Below, piece after piece: positions 55,950 through 64,000 of a stretch of 64,000 nt of DNA. Made by a program: the position numbers and the translations under genes. Below the pieces are notes generated by a model. It made no database searches. It saw nothing but the letters and a program-made list of their open reading frames with translations, and was not told where the DNA came from. The stretch comes from Papio anubis (Eukaryota > Chordata > Mammalia > Primates > Cercopithecidae): the NCBI RefSeq assembly GCF_008728515.1, contig NC_044981.1, positions 109,669,702 to 109,733,701 on the forward strand, written 5' to 3'. The first letter of the stretch is position 1, and each line of letters starts with the position of its first letter.

Positions 55950-58890
55950 TATGCTTTGATTACATTTTTCTTCTCTAGTCTCTGACTAGACGTCCAGTAC
56001 TATGTTGAATAGATGTGGCAAAAGTGGGCATTCTTGCCTTTTTCCTGATCTTAAAGGAAAAGTTTTAAGTTTTTTTCCCATTGATTATTATGTTAGCTGT
56101 GGGCTTTTCATATATGGCTTTTATTGTATTGAAGTAAATTATTGCTATATCTGTTTCCCTGAGGGGCTTTATCATGAATTGATGCTGAATTTTCTCAAAT
56201 ACTTTTTCTTCATCTATTGAGAAAATTGTGTATGGTTTTTAAGCTTCATTTTGCTAATGTAATGGGTCACATTGATTAACTTTCATACGTTGAATTTCCT
56301 TTCATCCCAGAGATAAATCCCACTTGATCATGGCGTATAATCCCTTTAATATGCTCTTGAATTTGGTTTGCTAGCATTTACTTAGGATTTTTGCATGTAT
56401 TTTCATCAGGGATATTGGCCTATATTTTTCTTTTTTCGTGGTAGGTTTGTCTGGCCTTGGTATTAGGGTGATGGCCTCATAAAATGAGTTTAGAAGCATT
56501 CCCTCTCTTCTGTTTTTTTGCGAGAATTTAAGACAATTGTTGTTCTTTGAATGTTCGAAATCAGTACATTTGCAGGCTACAAAATCAACATACAAATATC
56601 AATGGTATTCTATACACAATGAAAAATCTGGAAAGGAAATTAAGAAAACAATTCCATTTACAATAGCATTAAAAAGAATAAAATAGGAATAAACTTAACT
56701 AAAGAAGTGAAACATTTTTACACTGGAAATTATAACATTCTGATGAAGAAAATTAAAGAAGACTCAGGTAAATGAAAAGACATTCCAATGTCATCAACTA
56801 GAATAATTAACATTGTTACAATGCTTACTTGCCCAAAGTGATCTAAAGACTCAATGCAATCCGTATCAATATCTTAATGGTATTTATTACAGAAATAGAA
56901 AAAAAAAATCCTAAGATTTATATGGAATCACAGAAGACCCTGTATAGCCAAAACAATCTTAAGCAAGAAGGACAAAGCTGAAGGCATTCCAGTACCTGAT
57001 TTCAAAATATACTACAAAGAAATAGTAATCAAATCAGTATGGAATTAACAGAAAAACAGAAAAACAGACCAAAAGAAGATAATAGAGAGCCCAGCAATAA
57101 ATCTATGCACCTACAATTAAGTGGTCTATGAAAAGAATGCCAAGAAGACATAATGAAAAAGTATAGTCTCTTCAACAAATGGTATTGGCAAAACTAGTTA
57201 TCTACATGCAGAGGAAAGAAATTGGACCTTTATCTCACACCATATACAAAAGTCAACTCAAAATGGATTAAAGACTTAAATATAAAACCTAAAATCATCA
57301 AAAGACTAAAAAGAAAACACCGGGGAAATGCTTCTTGACATTGGTCTGGGCAACAAACTTTTTTGCTATGACATCAAGAGTGCAGGCAACGAAAGCAAAA
57401 CTATACAAATGGAATTGCATCAAACTGAAAAGCACAGCAAAGAAAACCATCAACAGACTGAAAAGACAACCTACAGATTGGGAGAAAATATTTACAAACC
57501 ATGTATCTGAGAAGTGGTTAATATCCAAAACATGTAAGAAACTGAAACAACAGCAATAATAAAAATGCAATAACATGATTAAAAAATGGGCAAATAATCT
57601 GAATAGACATCTCTCAAAAGAAGGCATACAAACAGTCAGCAAGTGTATGAAAAGGTGCTCAACATGATTAATCATTAGGGAAGTGCAAATCAAAACCACA
57701 AGGAGTTATCACCTCACACCTGTTGGAATGGCTATTATCGAAAAGACAAGAAAACAAGTATCAGTGAGGATTTGGAGAAACTGGGATCCTTGTACACTGT
57801 TGGTGAAAATGTACATTGTAAAGCCATTATGGAAAGCTGTACTAAAATTCCTTAGAAAATAAAAAATAGAACTACCATATTACCCAGCAACTCCACTACT
57901 GAGTATGCAGCCACAGGAAATGTAACTGGTGTCTCAAAAAGATTTCTGCACTGCCATGTTCATTGCAGAATTATGCAAAATAGCCAAGATATGAAAACAA
58001 CCTAAGTGTCCATTGACACATGAATGAATAATGAAAATGTGGCATATTTATACAAAAGAAAATTATTCAACCTTTAAAAAGAAGGAAATATTAGCATTTG
58101 TGATGACATAGATGAACCTGGAAGATGTTATGCTAAGTGAAATAAGCTAAAGAAAGACAAATACTGTATAATCTCATTTATAGGTGGAATCTAAAATAGT
58201 CAACTTGGCCGGGCACAATGGCTCACGCCTGTAATCCCAGCACTTTGGGAGGCTGAGGCTAGAGGATCACCTGAGGTCAGGAGTTCAAGACCCGCCTGGC
58301 CAACATGGCGAAAGCTTGTCTCTACTGAATACACAAAAATTAGCCTGGCATGGTGGTGCACACCTGTAATCTCAGCTACTAGTGAGGCTGAGGCAGGAGA
58401 ATTGCTTGAACCCAGTAGGTGGAGGTTGCAATGAGCTGAGATTGCACCACTGCACTCCAGTTTGGGTGACAGAGCGAGACTCCATCTCAAAAAAAACAAA
58501 CAAAAAATAAGTAAATAAAATAAAATAAAATAGTCAGATTCATAGAAGCAGACAGAATGGGGGTTGCCAGAGGCTGAAGGAAGGGCAAATGGAAGATACT
58601 GGTCAAAGAGCACAAAGTTTTGGTTATACAAGATGAGTAAGTTCTGGAGGTCTAATGCACAGCCTTGGCTATAGTAAACAATACTGTACTGTACACTTGA
58701 TATTTGTTAACAGGGTAGATCTTAAGTGTTCTCATGAAAGAAAAACATGGTAGCATGAAATGATGGATCTGTTAATTAGTTTGAGTGCAGTGATCATTTT
58801 ACAGTGCATGAATATATCAAAACACGTTGTACACCTTAAATACATAAAATTTTTATTTGTCAATTATATCTTAATAAAGTCGAAAAAAAT
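55950..58890 (+). mobile_element. L1 with 5' inversion (twin-priming type), Alu inserted
   Basis: Segment 56571-58890 reads as sense L1 ORF2: GCAGGCTACAAAATCAACATAC, AACTTAACTAAAGAAGTG, TTCCAGTACCTGATTTCAAAATATAC, TATTATGTTA through the 3' end ATTTGTCAATTATATCTTAATAAAG. Segment 55950-56560 is antisense L1 and encodes on the minus strand reverse-transcriptase motifs (PISLM... after TTKKEKYR), which belong upstream of the sense segment. The junction is at about 56560-56571. Degenerate frames throughout. The antisense ORF 57298-57699 is a shadow. Confidence 0.9.
58207..58526 (+). mobile_element. Alu SINE in the L1, with target duplication
   Basis: GGCCGGGCACAATGGCTCACG to an (AAAT)n-rich tail. 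AAAATAGTCA flanks at 58193-58202 and 58527-58536. The 143-codon minus-strand ORF is antisense Alu. Confidence 0.95.
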
Positions 58891-59020
58891 TGTTTGAGTT
58901 GATGTTTACCCTGAGGATGGCTGTGAGACTTCAAGGTGCAACTATAGTTTAGAGTAGTCAGTGGCATTAGCAGTGACCAACATACCTTGAGAAATAAACT
59001 TTCTAAAGAAACACACTTTA

Positions 59021-59310
59021 GGCCGGGCGCAGTGGCTCATGCCTGTAATCCAAGCACTTTGGGGATGCTGAGGCGGAAGGATCACCAGGTCAGGATTCGA
59101 GACCAGTCTGACCAACATGGTGAAACCCTGTCTCTACTAAAAATACAAAAATTAGCCAGGGTGGTGGTGCGTGCCTGTAATCCCAGCTACTCAGGAGGCT
59201 GAGGCAGGAGAATCACTTGAACCGGGAGGTGGAGGTTGCAGTGAGCCGAAATGGTGCCACTGCACTCAGCCTGGGCGACAGAATAAGACTCTGTTTAAAA
59301 AAAAAAAAAA
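59021..59310 (+). mobile_element. Alu SINE with target duplication
   Basis: GGCCGGGCGCAGTGGCTCATG to a poly-A tail. GAA(A/G)CACACTTTA flanks both ends (just before 59021 and 59311-59322), one mismatch. Confidence 0.95.
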
Positions 59311-59399
59311 GAAGCACACTTTAAATCAAGATATCAAAGAATTCTCAAAGATAAATTCTAAGAAACATGAACTTAAAATTGGAAAACAGTCAGTATCCA

Positions 59400-59935
59400 C
59401 ATGTACTAGGCAGAATGACTTCCCAAAGATGTTTATTCCCTAATTTCTGGAACCTGTGAATGTCACATTACATGGAAAAGGGACTTTTCAGATGTAATTA
59501 AGGGAGATTATCCTGGATTATCTGGGGCAAGAGGGTCTCCAGTTAATCACATAAATTCTTAGAAGCAAAGAACTTCCTCTGCTTGGAGTCAGAGAGATGT
59601 GGTGGAAGAGGAGAGAGAGATACAGTGAGCATGAGACAGCACCACATGGAAGGCAGAGAGATGATTCCCAGCATGCCCTGGCTGGTTCCAAAATGTGCGA
59701 AGACCAGAAAAATGCTTCTAGGAGCCAAGGGCAGCCCTCAGCTGACAGCCAGCAAGGAAATGGGTATCTCAGTCTTGCAATCACAAGGACCTGAACTTAG
59801 ACAACAACCTGAATGATCTTGGAAACAGATTCTTCTCCAGAACCTTGAGTAGTGGGTACAGCTCTGCTGACCTCTTGATTTTAGTCTTATGAGACCTGGA
59901 GCAGAAAAATCAGCTTCTGAAAGTGTAATAAAATA
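59400..59935 (+). mobile_element. MaLR/MLT1-like LTR, family uncertain
   Basis: CCCAAAGATGTTTATTCCCTAATTTCTGGAACC, ACATGGAAAAGGGACTTTTCAG, GGAGATTATCCTGGATTATC, CCAAGGGCAGCC and CTGACCTCTTGATTTTAGTC resemble an old MaLR-type LTR in order. ORFs on both strands here are incidental. Confidence 0.55.
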
Positions 59936-60369
59936 TAGTCATCTTGATGAGAAAAACTATCAAATGCTTAAGGATACACTTAATTTTTATTGTATGATAC
60001 CTATATCAAGAAAATGACAAAATTGAAATTGTTCATGAAAGAAAACTTAAATTTATAAAAAAAGACACTATGCTCTTGGAATGGGAAGATCACATAAAGA
60101 TATGTGTCTTCCATTATATTCAAAGTAATACTGAGGCAGTATAGGTCCGTCAAGGAAGTGACCATATTCTCAGGTCACTGTGGTGACCGTACAGTCAACA
60201 CAATAAGCCTCAGCATTCACATCGTAATTGAGTTTATTCAAGAAAAGTTATCTTCAGTAGGAACTTTCCCCTGTAGAAAGCATGCACATTCTGATTTTAC
60301 CTGTCCTCAAACTGACCTTTTGCTCATTTTAATAGTAAAAAAGGCACCCTTGGGTGGAGATTTAAGATG
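59936..60369. other. Intergenic, nothing recognised
   Basis: AT-rich sequence without a supported feature, possibly including the upstream part of the LTR-like block that follows. Confidence 0.4.
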
Positions 60370-60715
60370 CTAATGAGACCTGCTACATATGAACAAACAT
60401 GTACAGCTACTGCACATGTGCACCCCAAGGACCACCAAGAGCATGCTTTCTAGTCGCACCTTTTTCCACCTCCCTATGAATAATCATGTCAGATTCCTAT
60501 AAATGGAGTCTCCCGAGTGCCAGTCTTTGCTGTCTCATCCTTACAAGCAGCCTGCCATGAATTCTCTCTCTCTCAGGGTGCACTACCTATTCCGCACCCA
60601 ACTTTCAAAATCTTCTTTTTCTTTTGCAATAAATTATGCTACACTTCTTTTGCTGTGTGTCTCTTGTTTGAATTCTTTTAAACTAAAAAGACAAGAACTG
60701 AGGTATCACATCAGC
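60370..60715 (+). mobile_element. ERV LTR-like block (class I type), family not named
   Basis: CCCCAAGGACCACCAAGAGC, CTATAAATGGAGTCTCC (TATA-like), CTCTCAGGGTGCACTACC, TTTTGCAATAAATTATGCTACAC (AATAAA signal) and GTGTGTCTCTTGTTTGAATTC have the U3-R-U5 order of a class I endogenous retrovirus LTR. No internal genes are adjacent. Confidence 0.6.
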
Positions 60716-61409
60716 CTTCAAAAATACCAAAGATTAATTTACAAAGATTTTGTTAAGAAAATGTATTTTATTGGATTTGCTGTTTCTAAAGTTCTCACGA
60801 AAAAGTAAATATGCAAGAAGGTTTAAATGAATATATACTTCGATGCATAAACTGCTCTCGATAGATCTATTCCATAGAACTATACCCACAGCTTACTACA
60901 ACACAGGTCGTGGTCATAAAATTCAGTATCTTTGTGAAATAAATTTTTAAATTGCAAAAAAATTAGAAACAGCCTAAATATCCATTAATGGGGACCAGTT
61001 AAATCATGTATGGCATGACTACACTGTCAAATTCTAGGCATCAACTTAATAGATTTAGATAAAACCATACAAAACAAAATAGGACCATCTCTAAGACATA
61101 TAGTTAAATGAAAAACCAGACTACGTAACAAAAATAGTAACATTTTTATTTGGTTTATAAAGGCAGTTGAATAGGTGTATAGTAAATATGATATGTTATT
61201 ACATGAAAATACAAAGAAGAAAGCATCAAAATGTTAACAGTGGTTAAGTCTGTGGAGGAAAATGGATATGGAGTGGAATGTTAAGGAGGATTTCTACTTT
61301 GTTCTATACTTAACACATTTTACAAATAAATTTTAATGTGTACCTTGAGTTATTATCTTTAAAAAGAAAATGTGATGCATTATTAGTCCTTGAGTTTCAA
61401 TTTCTCATT
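60716..61409. other. Intergenic, possibly old L1
   Basis: CCTAAATATCCATTAATGGGGACCAGTTAAAT and TAAGTCTGTGGAGGAAAATGG have the flavour of old mobile repeats, but no family can be given. Confidence 0.4.
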
Positions 61410-61790
61410 GTACCTCCGAAAAGCATTCTCTTCTTATCTCAGAAAATGGATTTTTAACTCTTACACAGCCTCCCAGCTAAAGCCTAATGTTCCAGTCTCC
61501 CATAGAACCAGGCGCGGCAGGCAATTAAGTGCTGGCCAATCAGACATAAACGGAAGCGCCAATGCCACTTCCTGGTCCTGACTTAACGTTAGGATAAATA
61601 ATCCCTCACCCTGCATTTTTCATTTCTCCTGGCTGGATTGCATATGATGTGGAAGTTGCTGGGCAGCCATCTAGGACCGTGAAATGATAGCGACAAGTTG
61701 AGAATGGTAGAACCAAAAGAAGGGGGCTTGGGTTCCTGATAATTGGAGTTGCTATCCAGTCTGGATCTCCTACCAATGTCATTACATGAG
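61410..61790 (+). repeat. Unnamed LTR-like mammalian repeat
   Basis: CCAATCAGACATAAACGGAAGCGCC, ACTTCCTGGTCC, CTGGGCAGCCATCTAGGACCGTG and GGGGGCTTGGGTTCCTGATAATTGG look like a dispersed LTR (ERVL type) in order, but I cannot name it. Confidence 0.4.
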
Positions 61791-61812
61791 TAAGAAATAC
61801 TGTTGTCTTCTT

Positions 61813-62087
61813 GGCTGGGCGCAGTGGCTCACGCCTCTAATCTCAGCACTTTGGGAGGCTGAGGCGGGTGGATCACGAGGTCAAGAGATGGAGACCATTC
61901 TCGCTAAACATGCTGAAACTCCGTTTCTACTAAAAATACAAAAATTAGTTGTGCATAGTGGTGTGCACCTGTAGTCTGAGCTACTCGAGAAGCTGAGGCA
62001 GGAGAATCAATTGAACCTGGGAGACGTAGGTTGCAGTGAGTTGAGATCGTGCCAGTGCACTCCAGCCTGGCAGAGTGAGAGTCCATT
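61813..62087 (+). mobile_element. Alu SINE
   Basis: GGCTGGGCGCAGTGGCTCACG to CAGCCTGGCAGAGTGAGAGTCC. Its tail became a purine microsatellite. Confidence 0.95.
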
Positions 62088-62088
62088 G

Positions 62089-62133
<45 letters not shown>

Positions 62134-62209
62134 GGAAGAAAGAAGGGAGGGAGGGAGAAAGGAAGGAGAAAGAGAAAGAAAGAAAGAGAAAGAAAGGGAG
62201 GGAAGGGAA
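62088..62209. repeat. (GA)n / (GAAA)n polypurine microsatellite
   Basis: About 120 bases of almost uninterrupted purines after the Alu: (AG)n of about 19 units, then GGAA, GGGA and GAAA units. The short ORFs on both strands come from it. Confidence 0.97.
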
Positions 62210-62561
62210 CTAGTATTATTTTGGTTCTGTGTCACAGCAAGCAAAATTATATCTGCCCTACCATAATATTTACCGGTGCTTAACAACGGACTGGATAACA
62301 CAGAATTTATAACAGTAACTTATCTTAGTTTATATGACAAACATGATGATATCACCATATATGTAAAACTCTCATGGATTGTATATTCAAAACAAGAGTC
62401 AAAGCCATACTGAACAAAAAATTATCAAATTGGGGAATATTCAAAGGCTATTCAAACATACATGTGCACTGAGTTGTTTGCTGTCATTGATTTGCTATTT
62501 ACAGTTACCTCAAATTTAAAGTGTGTGGGTCACATGCTAAGTAAGTAAAAAAGAATTAATT

Positions 62562-62864
62562 TATTCATTTATTTACTTATTTTTGAGATGGAGTCTTGCT
62601 CTGTTGCCCAGGTTGGAGTGCAGTGGCGCAATCTCGGCTCACTGCAAGCTCCGCCTCCCGGGTTCACGCCATTCTCCTGCCTCAGCCTCCCGAGTAGCTG
62701 GGACTACAGGTGCCGCCACTGCGCCCGGCTAATTTTTTGTACTTTTAATAGAGATGGGGTTTCACCATGTTAGCCAGGATGGTCTCTATCTCTGGACCTC
62801 GTGATCTGCCTGCCTCAGCCTCCCAAAGTGCTGGGATTATTGGCGTGAGCCAATGCGCCCGGCC
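62562..62864 (-). mobile_element. Alu SINE (AluY-like), antisense
   Basis: (TTTA)n tail side, TTTTGAGATGGAGTCTTGCTC, GCAAGCTCCGCCTCCCGGG, CCAGGATGGTCTC, ending CAATGCGCCCGGCC. Preserved CpGs and GCAAGCTCCGCC suggest AluY. Confidence 0.95.
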
Positions 62865-63149
62865 AAGAATTTATTATAAAGTGCTTGGAAATGAAACTCT
62901 AGATACTCTTATTTGACTTAAAAATAAAAGTGTTGCTTCATTGATTATCACCTGAAAGAAATGAAGAAACATTCAAAACTGTTTAAATTTGAAAATTCGG
63001 GAGGGTAATATCTAAAAAATCAATTAAAATGTCTTTATAAAAAAAATTGAAGATAAACAGATTTTGGAAATTAAAATTTTTATCTACTATGTCTTTTTTT
63101 TTTTTAAGTAACATGTTTTTCCAACCTATGGATACTATATTACAGATTT

Positions 63150-63345
63150 ACTCCAGTATGGTAGTTAAGAGTGTGGTCCCTGTGTGGATTTGAATCACAA
63201 CCCTGCCGCTTCTTTTTGTATGACCTTGAACAAGTTAATTTTGTCTCCCTGTACGTCTGTTCCCTCACCTTTAAGCAAGTATCTTTACTGATTATAAGAT
63301 TGCTTTAAGGGTTTAAATGAGTTATCAAATATAAAAATACTTAGG
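63150..63345 (+). mobile_element. MIR SINE
   Basis: GTATGGTAGTTAAGAGTGTGG, GATTTGAATCACAACCCTGCC, TATGACCTTGAACAAGTTAATT, TAAATGAGTTATC and AATACTTAG are successive MIR segments. Confidence 0.85.
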
Positions 63346-63605
63346 TCCATGTCCACCATACACTGATCTGCCACACATGTGAGTTACAGTTTTTTTTATC
63401 AAATATTTATAGAAAAAGTGAAACACAATTTATCTATAACTTAAATGAAATGCAAAGGTAAATTAATCAATATCCAACTACATATCAACATTTTGACGAA
63501 AATATTAAAGTTTGCATCAAAGGTTACTCAATATGGCTGCATGAGTTTAGGAGCTCTTTCATGGTTGAGTTCAAGAGTTCATTCATTGCTTTGGTTTGCC
63601 CAATA

Positions 63606-63762
63606 ACTGCATCAAATAGACTGTTCAATATTTCCTCTGCATATCCTCAAGGTATAACCAAATTCGGAGAGAGGAGATGATCAATCACTGCCTCAAATAC
63701 ATTGATCAATATTTCCTCTGCATGTCCTCAAGGTATAACCAAATTCGGGGAGAGGAGATGAT
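63606..63762. repeat. 81-bp tandem duplication
   Basis: ACTGC(A/C)TCAAATA... starts at 63606 and again at 63687. Both copies share CAATATTTCCTCTGCAT(A/G)TCC, AAGGTATAACCAAATTCGG and AGAGGAGATGATC, with about eight differences. Confidence 0.93.
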
Positions 63763-63796
63763 CTGGCCGTCATCTCCTGGGGACAGGCATTGAGAC

Positions 63797-64000
63797 TGTT
63801 GTAGTATGTTTTGTGCTACAGAACACCTGAGCCTGGGTAATTTATAATAACCGAATTTTATTGGCTCAGAGTTCTAGAGGCTGAATCCAAGATCAAAGCA
63901 TCACCATGTAGCAAAAGCTTTCTTCCTGTATCATCACATTGATACAGAACTGCTGTGCTCCCAGCTAAACCCCCCCACACTTAAGCCTGGAACTAAGTGA
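63797..64000 (-). mobile_element. MaLR-type LTR, antisense, cut by the window edge
   Basis: GTTGTAGTATGTTTTGTGCTAC, CCTGGGTAATTTATAATAAC, TTTATTGGCTCAGAGTTCTAGAGGCTG, CCAAGATCAAAGCATC and TTTCTTCCTGTATCATCACATTG parallel a MaLR LTR in reverse. It continues beyond the window. Confidence 0.65.

Noticed and set aside
57298..57699. 133-codon minus-strand ORF
   Set aside because: Antisense of L1 ORF2; no independent support.
58200..58631. 143-codon minus-strand ORF
   Set aside because: Antisense Alu frame with the characteristic LALSPKLECSGAISAH motif.
52246..64000. Search for SYNE1 exons upstream of MYCT1
   Set aside because: SYNE1 is the next gene in human, but no exon-like coding segment was seen; it is expected to lie further away.

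Overview
This window is nuclear DNA from a primate, most likely an Old World monkey such as a macaque, baboon or vervet. Alu, L1, MIR, L2, MaLR LTR and Tigger/MER2 repeats fill it. Two young Alu copies (43336-43630 and 44620-44924) carry the variants I associate with the cercopithecoid AluYR lineage, for example a GATCCGGCCAC right arm and CTCAAGCCTGTAATCC near the 5' end. The two real genes, VIP and MYCT1, are adjacent on human 6q25.2. Both lie on the minus strand here, so the window is the reverse complement of the usual human orientation.

Layout: positions 1-2090 hold the 5' end of VIP: part of intron 2, coding exon 2 (597-713, start codon and signal peptide), intron 1, non-coding exon 1 and the TATA/CRE promoter (2114-2179). 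Later VIP exons lie beyond the left edge. Positions 2.2-28 kb are the VIP 5' flank and the VIP-MYCT1 intergenic region, which has no convincing gene. Positions 30517-51828 are MYCT1: coding exon 2 (30517-31028), an intron of about 20.7 kb, and coding exon 1 (51777-51828). The intron contains a striking nest of insertions (38.6-46.5 kb): an old L1 hit by two MER2 elements, one of which later received an HSPD1 processed pseudogene and a young Alu. Positions 52-64 kb are the MYCT1 upstream flank and hold only repeats, including an L1 with a 5' inversion.

VIP encodes a secreted neuropeptide precursor induced by cAMP, and MYCT1 a small endothelial membrane protein. They are neighbours without an evident shared pathway. 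The most notable gene-level point is that the upstream ATG giving the 235-residue form of human MYCT1 is frameshifted here. It becomes a 50-codon upstream ORF overlapping the internal ATG, which opens a 187-residue protein.

I found no CRISPR, operon-like, tRNA, rRNA or novel multi-gene system. The structural surprises are a perfect 26-bp-arm palindrome, several short tandem duplications, a Z-DNA-prone tract and the nested transposons. Repeat family names come from recall of consensus sequences, not from a search.
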